64,000 nucleotides of DNA, taken from JACJXF01 sp964404825 (GTDB lineage Bacteria > Bacteroidota > Bacteroidia > Bacteroidales > GCA-2748055). Location: positions 1 to 64,000 of the forward strand of contig CAYOLQ010000008.1 in assembly GCA_964404825.1 (NCBI GenBank), written 5' to 3'. A program made the position numbers and the translations under genes. The notes beneath the pieces are model-generated. The model did not search any database. It was not told the origin of the DNA and saw only the letters and a list, made by a program, of their open reading frames with translations. Positions 42,898-52,908 of this stretch are shown piece after piece (positions within the stretch are counted from its first letter, which is position 1; each line of letters starts with the position of its first letter).

Positions 42898-44379
42898 TTA
42901 CTTGGTTTTTTCCCTTCTATCAAAAAAGAATTTTGTAAGTATGAAGCCCACAAAAAAGATAGTAAGCGTTCCAAAAACAATAGATAAATAATCGTGAAAA
43001 GGACTTGAATAAGCCTTTAGAGCTTGGCCTGTAAATAGTATTGGGGACAGACTCATCCAACCGATAACTAAAACACCGGTTATTACGCCTGTAACTGCTG
43101 CAGGATTTTTTGAAGTTTTTGAAAAGTATCCCAACAAAAATAAGCCAAGCATTCCTCCACTGAAAATCGAAGCAAGTTTCCACCAGGTTTCGAGTGCGCT
43201 TTGGACATTGATCATAGCAATAGCAATCAAAATACTTATACTTGCAAATACAAATGAGGAAGTATAAAGGATTTTCATGGACTTTTTTTCAACTGATTCT
43301 TCAGAAATTCCCTGCTTAAAAAAATCATTTAGGATAATAGTAGCTGAGCTATTTACACTAGTAGCAATAGTGCTCATACCGGCAGCAAAAATAGAAGAAA
43401 TTAAGAGTCCTGTGAGGCCAGCAGGAAGTCCATTAATAATATAAAAAGGGAATACTTTATCCCCATCTACACCAGCGGGCAGAAAATCAGGATTTACTTT
43501 AACAAAAGCGAAAAGAGCGGTTCCGATAAATACAAACAAGAGTGAAACAGGAATATATAAAAGACCGCCAAAAAGAGCCGATTTTTTTGCTTCTTTCTCT
43601 GTCTTAGCTGTCATGTAGCGCTGAATATAATTTTGATCGATGCCGAAGTTTTGCATATTAATAAATAAACCATAGATCAAAACTACCCAAAAGGTAGAGC
43701 TGGTGAGACTCAAAGACAAGCTTCCAAGACTAAATTTATTATCCTCGATACCAATATGAATCAGTTGACTTATTCCTTCAGGCATTGAAAAGACAAGTTT
43801 AATAGCTGCTATGACTGCACCAACTATTAGAATTATTCCTTGGATTGCATCTGTCCAGATTACTGCCTGAATTCCACCTAATAAGGAATATATCATAACA
43901 CTTACACCCGTTACAATGATTATTGCAGCAATGTTCCAACCTAGCATAACATTTAAAGTCAGGGCAAGCAAATACATTATAGTTCCTGAACGCATAAGTT
44001 GTGTTAAAAGATACATGACAGATGCATAATATTTAGCCCAGGGTCCGAATCTTTGCTCAAGATAAGTATAAGCAGAAGGGCTTCCAACAGAGCGGTAGAG
44101 CGGAACAAAGAACTTAACTGCCATATAAGTAGCAATCGGGATAGATAAACTGAATACAAAAGCATTCCAATTTGATTGATAAGCAATACTAGGAAGAGCC
44201 AGATAGCTTATGCTGCTTACAAAAGTTGCGAAGATTGACATGGATATGACCCATGTGGGGATATTATTATTCCCAAGTGTGAAAGATTTTGCAGATTTAT
44301 TGGATTTATAAAAAGAACTCCCAAATATCACCACGCCTACCAAATAACCAACGAAAATAATAATATCAACTAATTTCAT
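42898..44379 (-). CDS. Sodium:solute symporter (SSS family)
   Basis: A 493-residue membrane protein with about 13 hydrophobic helices. SSS family features are visible: DIIIFVGYLVGVVIFGSSFYKS at the start, GNNNIPTWVISMSIFATFVSSISYLALPS, GGIQAVIWTDAIQGIILI (conserved family motif), DQNYIQRYMTAKTEKEAKKSAL, and GLLISSIFAAGMSTIATSVNSSATII. It probably imports a monosaccharide or keto-acid with sodium. It is flanked by the aldolase gene (6 bp) and the YhcH-like gene (24 bp), so its substrate is likely the one these act on. It is a paralogue of the 59177-60724 symporter. Confidence 0.92.
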   Translation of the reverse strand: MKLVDIIIFVGYLVGVVIFGSSFYKSNKSAKSFTLGNNNIPTWVISMSIFATFVSSISYLALPSIAYQSNWNAFVFSLSIPIATYMAVKFFVPLYRSVGSPSAYTYLEQRFGPWAKYYASVMYLLTQLMRSGTIMYLLALTLNVMLGWNIAAIIIVTGVSVMIYSLLGGIQAVIWTDAIQGIILIVGAVIAAIKLVFSMPEGISQLIHIGIEDNKFSLGSLSLSLTSSTFWVVLIYGLFINMQNFGIDQNYIQRYMTAKTEKEAKKSALFGGLLYIPVSLLFVFIGTALFAFVKVNPDFLPAGVDGDKVFPFYIINGLPAGLTGLLISSIFAAGMSTIATSVNSSATIILNDFFKQGISEESVEKKSMKILYTSSFVFASISILIAIAMINVQSALETWWKLASIFSGGMLGLFLLGYFSKTSKNPAAVTGVITGVLVIGWMSLSPILFTGQALKAYSSPFHDYLSIVFGTLTIFFVGFILTKFFFDRREKTK

Positions 44380-44384
44380 GGATC

Positions 44385-45320
44385 CTATTTATTAATTGTA
44401 AAAGGTATTTTAATCTTTTCCAAATATTCCGAAATCTGGAGCTTCTCTTCTGATGAAAAAGGAATATATGGTTTCGCCATGTTTTCCTGACATATGCCTT
44501 TCTGACTCAATATTTCCTTAACAATTTTAATGAAATTCGGATTCCCCTTACCTACCTTATAAAGAGTGTTGCTTATTTGGTTAACGATTGCCTGGAGTTC
44601 TTCCACGACTTTTAGATCCTTATTCCTTGCAGCCTCATATAATTGCACAAACAACTCCGGGAAAAAGTTTGCTCCACCGTTAACTCCACCATCAGCTCCC
44701 AGAAGAACGCAATGAGCCATGATTTCCTCCGGACCAACAAAAACAGAAAAGTCAGATTGGTCTTTAAACATAGCAATAAGTTCCTCAATATAATTAAGGT
44801 CGCCTGAGCTATCCTTAATTCCAATTACTCCGGGAATTTTAGATGCTTTTCTGACAGTTTCAATTTCAATAAAAATATTGGTCCTGGCAGGCATATTATA
44901 TAAATATAATGGCAGGCTAATACTTGCCGCCACTTCACTAAAATAGTCCAGCAATTCATTCTGCTCAACATGATAGTAAAAAGGAGGAGCAAGGACAGCT
45001 GCATCTGCACCAAATTCCTTTGCGATTTTTTCAAGTTTTAGGCTGTCGTGCATTGAAGTATCAGTGATTCCGACTAAAACAGGAACTCTTTTACTAACAA
45101 ATTTACATGTATTCTTTATTACTTCGGTTTTCAGGGAACTACTTAATCTTGATAGTTCTCCAGTTGTACCCAGAATGAATACGCCATGAACTCCTCCGTT
45201 TATTACATGATTTATAAGTTTCTCAAGACCTGCTAAATCCAATTCCCTGCTATTTATTAGCGGAGTTACCAAGGGTGGCACAATTCCGGATAGTTTAAAA
45301 TTATTATCGAATATTTTCAT
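44385..45320 (-). CDS. DHDPS/KDG-type class I aldolase (DapA family)
   Basis: A 311-residue TIM-barrel aldolase forming a Schiff base with Lys. Motifs: LSGIVPPLVTPL, GVFILGTTGELSRLSSSLK (GTTGE loop), LYLYNMPARTNI (proton-relay Tyr), VIGIKDSSGDLNYI (Schiff-base Lys), FVGPEEIMAHCVLLGADGGVNGGANFFP. The GTTGE loop and KDSSGD context match DHDPS and 2-keto-3-deoxy acid aldolases; N-acetylneuraminate lyases have GSTGE and KFT/KxTxxD instead. So despite its neighbours (BNR protein, symporter, YhcH) it is not called nanA. It probably cleaves a 2-keto-3-deoxy sugar acid to pyruvate and an aldehyde. Confidence 0.85.
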   Translation of the reverse strand: MKIFDNNFKLSGIVPPLVTPLINSRELDLAGLEKLINHVINGGVHGVFILGTTGELSRLSSSLKTEVIKNTCKFVSKRVPVLVGITDTSMHDSLKLEKIAKEFGADAAVLAPPFYYHVEQNELLDYFSEVAASISLPLYLYNMPARTNIFIEIETVRKASKIPGVIGIKDSSGDLNYIEELIAMFKDQSDFSVFVGPEEIMAHCVLLGADGGVNGGANFFPELFVQLYEAARNKDLKVVEELQAIVNQISNTLYKVGKGNPNFIKIVKEILSQKGICQENMAKPYIPFSSEEKLQISEYLEKIKIPFTINK

Positions 45321-45396
45321 TTCAAGATAAATTGTTTTTATTTATATTTGAACAGCTTCCAAATTTCGAATTTTGGATCACACATAGAACTTTTTA

Positions 45397-46488
45397 CTAT
45401 AAATTCTCCGGCCAAACTCCATTCATTATGGGTTTTGATTGTATTTTCTCAGAGGCAATCACTACATGTTTAATTAATTCTCTTCTCCAGGTGTACACAA
45501 TATGTATTTTGCCATCTTGTGTCTGAATAACTGCAGGATAAGAATACTCATGTTCCGTATTTTCATCATTTTCAAGCATTAACACTGCACTCCAGTTAAT
45601 ACCATCCTCAGATACGGCAACATTTAATTTATTTCTTTTCCCCTGGCTTAGAGAACGGTCAATATGGTTATAAACAAAAAGGTGTCTTCCATCCTTCAGG
45701 GTTACAGCATCAATACCACTGTTGTTATTGGGCAATGCGGTTGGTTCCAGCTTTGACCAGGATTTTCCATTATCAATGGACCAGGATGTATATACCTTGT
45801 TGCTTTTTGTACGACACAACATTTGAAGTTTACCATCAGAATGGGTAAGAATGGTGGGCTGAATAGCCGATAAGGAATCCCCGTTATTTAGGGATGCTGT
45901 TCTGGTCCATGATTTCCCCATATCAGTTGTAAATTCCATATGAACCTGCCAACCATTGTATTCAGTGCTTGAAGGGCATAACAATTCACCATTTTTCAGT
46001 AAAACCGGCTTGTTTCTTATGGGTCCCCATATACTATCAGGAAGAAGAACAGGTTCACTCCAGGTTTGACCAAAATCCTGCGAGATCATTAACTCTCCCC
46101 ACCAGTCAGCGCAGTTCGGGCCAACTTTATAGAATAGCAGTAGAGTATTATCCTGCAGGAATAACACTGGATTCCATGTAGGATAACGTAATGAATCATT
46201 TTGAATTCCATTTATAACTTCAACAGGCTTTGACCATTCTCCACCTACTTTTCTGCTTAGCCAAATGCCAACATCAGGATCTTTCTCTCTGGTTCCACCA
46301 AACCAGGCAGCAATTAATCCATCGGGTGTTTCAGCAATTGTTGATGCATGACAGCTTGGAAATGGCACTTCATTTGCATCAAAAATGAATTCTGACTCAT
46401 AAACCAAACCTTGTCTATTTCCAGTATCGGGCTTACAACTATAAATAGCCAGAATAAACAATGAAAAAAAGAATGGATACCATCTCAT
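45397..46488 (-). CDS. BNR-repeat (sialidase-like) propeller lipoprotein
   Basis: A 363-residue protein with a lipobox signal (FFFSLFILAIYSC, Cys18). Asp-box repeats SxDxGxxW are seen as ISQDFGQTW, TTDMGKSW, SIDNGKSW and SEDGINW, giving a six-bladed BNR_2-type propeller. Such proteins are commonly labelled exo-sialidase, but the FRIP motif of GH33 is absent; the N-terminal signature here is SCHASTIAETPDGLIAAWFGGT, with DPDVGIWLSR following. The true substrate is therefore open. It is the first enzyme-like gene after the SusC/SusD set and precedes the aldolase gene by about 75 bp. Confidence 0.8.
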   Translation of the reverse strand: MRWYPFFFSLFILAIYSCKPDTGNRQGLVYESEFIFDANEVPFPSCHASTIAETPDGLIAAWFGGTREKDPDVGIWLSRKVGGEWSKPVEVINGIQNDSLRYPTWNPVLFLQDNTLLLFYKVGPNCADWWGELMISQDFGQTWSEPVLLPDSIWGPIRNKPVLLKNGELLCPSSTEYNGWQVHMEFTTDMGKSWTRTASLNNGDSLSAIQPTILTHSDGKLQMLCRTKSNKVYTSWSIDNGKSWSKLEPTALPNNNSGIDAVTLKDGRHLFVYNHIDRSLSQGKRNKLNVAVSEDGINWSAVLMLENDENTEHEYSYPAVIQTQDGKIHIVYTWRRELIKHVVIASEKIQSKPIMNGVWPENL

Positions 46489-46509
46489 TTTAAATCTGTA
46501 TTTAAATGA

Positions 46510-47472
46510 CTACTTAATTTCCAGTCTTTTTATTCCAAATGTCAGCTTTCTGCTTTTTGCTTCATTGAAATAGAGATATGCACGATACCTGCCATCTTCT
46601 GTTTCAATAAACGCACTATTCTTTGAGCTTATACCCAAAGCAAAGTCAAGAGCATAGGACAGGTCCAGAGTTTTAAGATCTATATCATCCACGAAAGTTG
46701 CAGGTAAGGTGCCGCTTAATTGCATATCTTTTATAAAGACCTGCTTCTCTATTTTTGTTTTGTTTTTCTTAAAGCCATCTGGTATGATCCTTCCGTTAAG
46801 GTATTTTTCATCAGCGCCTGGAGAAACAAGTGCGTGTCCGAATGCAAACCCATCAATGCTGAGGGCATCATACAAATAGACCAGATCGATTTTATCAGAA
46901 AGTCCTTGAGCAATAACTTCGGCTTCAGTATATGCCATCATGTTTTCAATGGAAAAATAGCATGCGTTATCATTTGTCATTATAATATTCCTCTTTAAAT
47001 CCATTTCAGATATTTTATATAAGGGAGTCGTAGTACTTACTATTTCTCCGCCAGAGGATTCTGCCTGAAAGGTAATTGAAATACTTTGTCCGGATGCTTC
47101 CGCGGGAACGATATACTTGTATCTAAGCGTTGCCATTGAGGTATCTGCCGAATAAGTTGCAGCTGAGATATTGCTTTGTGTTGATGTATCAGCAACCACT
47201 ACTCCTATGTCATTACCTCTTGAATCCACATGGTATGACTTTGTGTCAAAACCGGTACCAGGAGCTCCGGCAATTGAAGCTTCAGCTGTTGCCGATTTCA
47301 GACTACCATCAGCAGTTGCCATTGCATAGGCAAATTCAAGGGATTCACCAACAACTGCAGGGGAAACAGTTTTCAATAAAAAATCATCTTTTAATAATTT
47401 TTCACTTTCCTTTGAACAGGAAATTATACTACTCAAAGCGACAAGGCAGATTAAATATTTAATAATTTTCAT
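46510..47472 (-). CDS. PUL surface lipoprotein (DUF4466-like)
   Basis: A 320-residue protein with a lipobox signal (LICLVALSSIISC, Cys19), so probably outer-membrane anchored. The pattern GESLEFAYAMATADGSLKSATAEASIAGAPGT resembles the DUF4466 family, which occurs behind SusD in Bacteroidota. Beta-rich throughout, with a KRNIIMTNDNACYFSIENM central segment; the C-terminal half (YALDFALGISSKNSAFIETEDGRYRAYLYFNEAKS) looks like a second domain. It lies 21 bp before the BNR protein and 29 bp after the 131-residue lipoprotein. Presumed glycan-binding accessory of the SusCD complex. Confidence 0.7.
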   Translation of the reverse strand: MKIIKYLICLVALSSIISCSKESEKLLKDDFLLKTVSPAVVGESLEFAYAMATADGSLKSATAEASIAGAPGTGFDTKSYHVDSRGNDIGVVVADTSTQSNISAATYSADTSMATLRYKYIVPAEASGQSISITFQAESSGGEIVSTTTPLYKISEMDLKRNIIMTNDNACYFSIENMMAYTEAEVIAQGLSDKIDLVYLYDALSIDGFAFGHALVSPGADEKYLNGRIIPDGFKKNKTKIEKQVFIKDMQLSGTLPATFVDDIDLKTLDLSYALDFALGISSKNSAFIETEDGRYRAYLYFNEAKSRKLTFGIKRLEIK

Positions 47473-47501
47473 AGTATTAATAATTAATTTAAGTAATGAT
47501 C

Positions 47502-47897
47502 TTATTCTCCCTGCACCTGTATGGAAATTGTATACTCTTTCTGGATTTTACGGTTGCCTGAAATAACGGTATACTTTCTCGGCAGTGTAAAATCTGTCCA
47601 AACACCCATTGAAGGTGTGATTTTTGAATCCAGTGACAAACTTGCAGCAGGTTTTAAGTGCTTCAGGTTAGTTCCGAATTTCACAAGGCCATCAATGGTA
47701 AGGTTAACCGTATCAATATCAGTTGAATCCTGAATCAGGCAGTCGATATTATCAGGGCCATAGAGGTAGAAATAACCAATATAGCATTTATCCTGGGTTG
47801 TTATCAGCAAATCGTCTTCATCCATTGGGAAGTCCGAACAGGCATTAAAGACTGAAAGTGAAGCAAAGATTCCTATAATTAAATATTTGATTTTCAT
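47502..47897 (-). CDS. Small PUL lipoprotein (DUF5018-like)
   Basis: A 131-residue lipoprotein (signal MKIKYLIIGIFASLSVFNAC, Cys20). The mature part contains DDLLITTQDKCYIGYFYLYGPD, DTVNLTIDGLVKFGTNLKHLKPAASLS, GVWTDFTLPRKYTVISGNRKIQKEYTISI, a single Ig-like/PKD-like beta-sandwich of the kind found in short DUF5018-related proteins encoded after SusD. It lies 32 bp after susD. Probable surface binding or spacer component. Confidence 0.7.
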   Translation of the reverse strand: MKIKYLIIGIFASLSVFNACSDFPMDEDDLLITTQDKCYIGYFYLYGPDNIDCLIQDSTDIDTVNLTIDGLVKFGTNLKHLKPAASLSLDSKITPSMGVWTDFTLPRKYTVISGNRKIQKEYTISIQVQGE

Positions 47898-47929
47898 TTT
47901 CTGAATTATTTCATAGTTAGTTAGAAATT

Positions 47930-49792
47930 CTATAGCCAGGGTCTATTTTGTTTAAGATTTTGATTTCTTTCCATTTCGTCAGACGGAATTTTAAATAAAT
48001 ACATTCTTTGATAATCAAGTGGTGTCGCATTTAAAAATACTTCAGTATCTCTGGTACCATGAGTATCATAAAAAGCAAGACCTTGAGGGCTGGGATAAAT
48101 TTCTTCAAGTTGCCTCCATCTTCTGATATCGAAACCTATGTGACCTTCAGCATTAAGTTCAACTATTCTCTCTTGCTTAATTGCCTCAAAGAAATTATCT
48201 CTGGAACTGTATTTATCCGGAGCTAGGCCAGGCAAGTGTCCCCGAGTTCTGATTCTGTTAACAAGATCAACGAGTTCAGTGGAAGGGCCTTCAACTTCGT
48301 TCTTAGCTTCACAATACATTAAAAACACATCAGCAAGGCGCATTAGATAGAAATCCTGAGAACCATCAGTTCGCCCACCTGTGGCCTCCTGCTTTACCCA
48401 TTTCCGGTATATATAGCCCATATCTGAATCGTCATAGTCGATGTAACCTGAACTTTTGTCTCCCCACTTTAGTTCTACTATTCCAAGGGGAGGGAGGAGT
48501 CCCGTTGGATCAATCCATGAACACCTTTGTCCATCCCACATTATTGTGGATTTCATCCTCCAATCCCTTAACCCTCTGGCATTTGCGTCTGATGTATCCT
48601 TTTCGTAAGTAAGTGGGTTAATGGCTCCGTTTAACTCCGTTTCATCCTTTGAAAGCACTACAGGTGGAGCAAAGTCCCCTGTTTCAATAAGCTGGTAACG
48701 ATTAACCAGGTGGTGAGTAGGAGAATAAAAGACTTGCCCGTTTACAGTATGCCTGTTGCCAAACCCTCTTGTAAGCCAGTCTCCCTGGAATAGGTCTGGT
48801 CCTGCAAATTGTGCTGAAAAAATAATTTCAGAGGAGTATTCTGCCCCGGGTTGAAACAGGTGCCAATATGAAGGCAGATCATTAATATTGTAATTTTCGT
48901 TATCACCGTATGTATCCATTACTCCTTCTCCAAACAATGAAAGTCCGTAGTCATAAACTACTTTTTTAAAATCCCCGGCTGCCTCCGCGAAATAGGTTTC
49001 AGCTTCACTAACATCTTGTGTAAAACCTTCCAGTTCTGGCCATCCATATTTTTTCCAACTTGCCCAATATAGTTTAACTTTTCCTCTATAACCAAAGGCA
49101 GTTGCTTGAGTTGCACGTCCCCTTTCACCATCTGGAATTTCCGAGGGTAAAGGTAAAGTTATACATGCCGAGTCAAGGTCACGCAAAATATAGTCCTTAA
49201 CCTCAGTGATTGATTTTTGAGTTAAAGTATAGGCATCATCATTCCCATCAAGCACATAGTCATAGTAGGGCACATTTCCCCATAAGGTAATTAATCTGAA
49301 ATAGGCTAAAGAGCGTAAAAAGTAGTTCTCGCCCCGAATTCTTCTCAATTCTGTTTTCTTAATTACATTATTCTCACTATCTATCATTTTATCGATATAT
49401 GATAAAACATAATTGGCCCTGTTAATTATACGGTAACAAAGTTTCCAGGTCATGCCGAAATTATCACCTATTCCACCACCGGCAAGAAAAGACCCTGTTG
49501 GTTCACTTTCACCAGTTTCATTATCAATCATTTCAAAAGAGTTTCTTAAATTCCGGTAACGTCCATACGGGCTCAGCCCATCATACATGTAGTCGAACCG
49601 GAACAAGAGCCGGGCTGAATTATACACACCATAGGTGGCAGTGAGTGCATCATCAGGACTTTGCCAAAAAAGGTCTGAGGATATTTCATCTCTTGGAAAT
49701 TGCTCCAATAAATCTTTCGTACAGGAAGAGAGAATAATTATTAACACAATCAAAGCTGCCAATTTTTTAAAATATCTCAATTCTTTGTTCAT
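47930..49792 (-). CDS. susD: SusD/RagB-family outer-membrane glycan-binding lipoprotein
   Basis: A 620-residue lipoprotein with a signal ending ILSSC (Cys24), then FPRDEISSDLFWQSPDDALTATYGVYNSA, a classic SusD N-terminus. The tetratricopeptide-like helical core (RGENYFLRSLAYFRLITLWGNVPYYDYVLD, RATQATAFGYRGKVKLYWASWK) and the C-terminal RNQNLKQNRPW ending are typical. SusD covers the SusC pore and captures oligosaccharides at the surface. It lies 38 bp after susC. Binding specificity cannot be read from the sequence. Confidence 0.95.
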   Translation of the reverse strand: MNKELRYFKKLAALIVLIIILSSCTKDLLEQFPRDEISSDLFWQSPDDALTATYGVYNSARLLFRFDYMYDGLSPYGRYRNLRNSFEMIDNETGESEPTGSFLAGGGIGDNFGMTWKLCYRIINRANYVLSYIDKMIDSENNVIKKTELRRIRGENYFLRSLAYFRLITLWGNVPYYDYVLDGNDDAYTLTQKSITEVKDYILRDLDSACITLPLPSEIPDGERGRATQATAFGYRGKVKLYWASWKKYGWPELEGFTQDVSEAETYFAEAAGDFKKVVYDYGLSLFGEGVMDTYGDNENYNINDLPSYWHLFQPGAEYSSEIIFSAQFAGPDLFQGDWLTRGFGNRHTVNGQVFYSPTHHLVNRYQLIETGDFAPPVVLSKDETELNGAINPLTYEKDTSDANARGLRDWRMKSTIMWDGQRCSWIDPTGLLPPLGIVELKWGDKSSGYIDYDDSDMGYIYRKWVKQEATGGRTDGSQDFYLMRLADVFLMYCEAKNEVEGPSTELVDLVNRIRTRGHLPGLAPDKYSSRDNFFEAIKQERIVELNAEGHIGFDIRRWRQLEEIYPSPQGLAFYDTHGTRDTEVFLNATPLDYQRMYLFKIPSDEMERNQNLKQNRPWL

Positions 49793-49830
49793 AATTCAGT
49801 ATTTTGAAATTAAACCCTTTTTAAAGTATT

Positions 49831-52800
49831 CTAGAACTCAATGTTTGCACCAAAAGCATAGCTTTTAAGCAAGGGATAGAAATCATCTCCGCCAGTATCT
49901 TTTTCGGGATCTATTCCCTGCCACTTAGTGAAAGTTAACAGATTATCGGCTGTAAAATAGATTCTGAATTTACCCATGTTGAGTTTACTGGTCCAAACCT
50001 TAGGGAGTGTATATCCCAGCTGAACATTTTTCAGTCTTACAAACGATCTGTTTTGCAACCAGAAAGTTGAACTACTGCCGTTTCTTCCGCCATCCTCTCC
50101 GGCGGAAATAGTAAGCCGTGGCATGGTGGCATCCCGGTTATAATAGTTCCATGTATCGGTCCAATGAAACATAGAGTAATTAAACCTGTTATCACGCGGG
50201 TTTGTGGTAGTAAGGTTATCTCCCCAGAAGTCATATCTTCCAGCTGAGGCTAAAAAGAAACTTGTAAAGTCCAGACCCTTCCATGCCAGATTAAATGTCA
50301 AAGCTGAGTTAATGGTGGGTCTATTCTGCATTTTTTGTGGCATTGCAACCTGGTCTTCACCACCAATTCTTCCGTCACCATTTATATCCTTAAGTAAGAT
50401 ATCTCCAGGAGCAACATAATTTGACTGATAGGCATTATTAATAATCTCATTCCAACTCTGCGCAATACCATTGTCCATATATGTATATATATATTGATAA
50501 GGCATATTAATAAACACATTATCGGGACTCAGATATTCGTTCCATTTTTCAAGACGGTTGAAGTTATAGGAGAAATTAAGGTTTGTGCCGATAAGGAAGT
50601 CCCCAAGTTTTTTGTTAAAATTGATAGTAGTCTCAACCCCTCTGTTTCGCAGGTTTCCCACGTTCACCCTAGGCGCCTGGTAACCAAAAAGAAAGTCTGA
50701 CAGATCAGAAGGTCTGATCATTCCTGTTGTTAAACGATCGTAATAATCCAGCTCAACATTGAAAAGGTTTTTAAAGAAACCCAGATCAAGACCCAAGTTA
50801 ACTACCTTAGTTGACTCCCAGGAAAACCGGGGATCAATCATTTTTGAATAGCTGAAACCCTTAACGATCTGGTTGTTAAGTATATAATTTGTGGTTTCAA
50901 AAGTTTCCCTTTGTTCATATCTGCCAACTCCGGAGTTATTACCAAGTGATCCATAGGATACGCGAAATTTGGCATAGTTTACTGTACCTAGAAGTTCTTT
51001 GAAAAATGATTCTTCCGAGATTCTCCAACCTGCAGAAAAAGAAGGAAAAAATCCATATTCGTTACCCTTTGAGAACTTTGAAGAGCCATCGTACCTTGCA
51101 CTAAATTCAAGTAAATAACGATCTTTAAAATTATAATTGGCCCTTCCAATATAAGCGCGCAGGCCTTCAGCGCTGGAAGAACCTCCGCTTTCCTGGATGG
51201 TTGGCAGAGCAGCGCTTATTTCAAGTATATTTGGGTATAGCCGGTCCATGCGGCTTCCCGACAATTCTCTTTCATTCCAGTATTCTTCAGTATAGGCAAC
51301 CATTAATCCCAGGTTATGTCCTGTAAATATTTCTTTATTATAATTAACACGTGCCTGCAGGTTTGTTTTGTACTCAATTTCTATCTGGTTGCTAATTCCT
51401 GCATTATTACCAACAAGAATACTTACAATTTCGCCTGTCTGAAGATTATAGGTATTGGTAGGATCATTCCAATTACGGCTAAATTGATTTTCATATATCC
51501 CACCATAGTCAATTCTTGCTTCGAGTCCTTTAATTGGTTCCCAGATTCCATAAACGTTGCCGTTTAAACCCCCTTTCGATCTTTCGTTATGGCCAATTGA
51601 ATATTCAGCCAACAGGTTTGAAGCCTGCCTGTTTTCTCCATAAGCCATGGCTCCGCCATACTGACCTGTTAAGGGATCGATTGGAGTTATACCAGGATTT
51701 GTATTTCTGATACCTGAACCTCCAATTCCATCACTCATCCCATACTCCATTTCTGACCATTGCCCGTCTATCTTGGTACCCACGGTAACATTATCCCTGA
51801 TTTTATATTCAAGATTTGTCCGGAAATTATACCGCTTAAAATTATTATTTATAACAACCCCACTCTGATCGGATAAACCTCCTGAAATAAAAAAGCTGAG
51901 TTTATCGCCACCTCCGGACGCCGAAATGCTATGGTTCTCCAGTAAACCGTTCTGGAATATAATATCGTACCAATCCGTATTTGGATAATGAACAGCATCT
52001 AGCATTCCTTTTGCCATCCATTCTTCAATTGAGCCCCACTGGTAAACAGATGCTTTATTTCCTGCATTTGCCCCGCGTATCTGCAGTGCCATAGTCCTGG
52101 GATAATTATCAAGGTTTTCGTAAAAATTGATTGGCTCTGTAATTGCATAGGAACCCGAATACCTTATTTTCGGCTTCGTATTTTTTCCGGATTTGGTAGT
52201 TATAAGAATAACTCCATTTGCAGCCCTTGAACCATAAACTGATGAAGAGGAGGCATCCTTTAAAACAGAAATGCTTTCAACATCGTTCATGTCAATCCTG
52301 TCAATATCCACATCAGGAATCCCGTCCACAACGATTAAAGGGTTGGCATTATTTACCGTCCCCAAACCGCGAATCAACAATTCAGTATTATTATTCCCAG
52401 GCATACCTGAACCCTGCCTTACTGAAAGCCCAGGAACCATTCCTGATAATGCAGTAGAAACATTTGCCAGGGAACGGCTGGTCAATTTTTCATCAAATTT
52501 CACATTACTGACAGCACCCGTCAGATTTACCTTTTTCATAGTTCCGTAACCAACCACAACAATTTCGTCCAATGATTGTAATTCTGGTATAAGTTTTACA
52601 TCAATAATGCCTCTGTTACCTACATCAACAAATTCTTTCTGATATCCAATAAATGAAAATTCAAGAACTGCAGCTTCATCAGGTACATCAATTTTATAAT
52701 TGCCTTCAACATTCGAAATGGTTCCAACAGTAGCTCCCTGGACAAGAATAGATACTCCAGGCATTTTGACATCATTTTCATCAGTAACTGTGCCGGTTAT

Positions 52801-52878
52801 TGTTTTTTGAGCGCTGGCATATCCAAAAGATATGGCGCATATGCAAAACAATAAGAATTTTAAAACTGACTTATTCAT
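49831..52878 (-). CDS. susC: SusC/RagA-family TonB-dependent oligosaccharide transporter
   Basis: A 1015-residue outer-membrane receptor. The ATG at 52878 (MNKSVLKFLLFCICAISFGYASA) gives a signal peptide; an upstream start at 52911 would add 11 residues. Then come a carboxypeptidase-like domain (ITGTVTDENDVKMPGVSILVQGATVGTISNVEGNYKIDVPDEA), a plug (LDEIVVVGYGTMKKVNLTGAVS, GLGTVNNANPLIVVDGIPDVDIDRI, ISVLKDASSSSVYGSRAANGVILITTKSGK), and a 22-strand barrel ending in LLKSYAFGANIEF. It imports oligosaccharides with energy from TonB. A promoter-like TATATTTG lies about 31 bp upstream. Confidence 0.96.
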   Translation of the reverse strand: MNKSVLKFLLFCICAISFGYASAQKTITGTVTDENDVKMPGVSILVQGATVGTISNVEGNYKIDVPDEAAVLEFSFIGYQKEFVDVGNRGIIDVKLIPELQSLDEIVVVGYGTMKKVNLTGAVSNVKFDEKLTSRSLANVSTALSGMVPGLSVRQGSGMPGNNNTELLIRGLGTVNNANPLIVVDGIPDVDIDRIDMNDVESISVLKDASSSSVYGSRAANGVILITTKSGKNTKPKIRYSGSYAITEPINFYENLDNYPRTMALQIRGANAGNKASVYQWGSIEEWMAKGMLDAVHYPNTDWYDIIFQNGLLENHSISASGGGDKLSFFISGGLSDQSGVVINNNFKRYNFRTNLEYKIRDNVTVGTKIDGQWSEMEYGMSDGIGGSGIRNTNPGITPIDPLTGQYGGAMAYGENRQASNLLAEYSIGHNERSKGGLNGNVYGIWEPIKGLEARIDYGGIYENQFSRNWNDPTNTYNLQTGEIVSILVGNNAGISNQIEIEYKTNLQARVNYNKEIFTGHNLGLMVAYTEEYWNERELSGSRMDRLYPNILEISAALPTIQESGGSSSAEGLRAYIGRANYNFKDRYLLEFSARYDGSSKFSKGNEYGFFPSFSAGWRISEESFFKELLGTVNYAKFRVSYGSLGNNSGVGRYEQRETFETTNYILNNQIVKGFSYSKMIDPRFSWESTKVVNLGLDLGFFKNLFNVELDYYDRLTTGMIRPSDLSDFLFGYQAPRVNVGNLRNRGVETTINFNKKLGDFLIGTNLNFSYNFNRLEKWNEYLSPDNVFINMPYQYIYTYMDNGIAQSWNEIINNAYQSNYVAPGDILLKDINGDGRIGGEDQVAMPQKMQNRPTINSALTFNLAWKGLDFTSFFLASAGRYDFWGDNLTTTNPRDNRFNYSMFHWTDTWNYYNRDATMPRLTISAGEDGGRNGSSSTFWLQNRSFVRLKNVQLGYTLPKVWTSKLNMGKFRIYFTADNLLTFTKWQGIDPEKDTGGDDFYPLLKSYAFGANIEF

Positions 52879-52908
52879 AGAGAGTAGAGTTAATAATTTA
52901 AACACATA

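Noticed and set aside
44385..45320. Naming this gene nanA
   Set aside because: The GTTGE and KDSSGD motifs match DHDPS/KDG-type aldolases rather than N-acetylneuraminate lyase.
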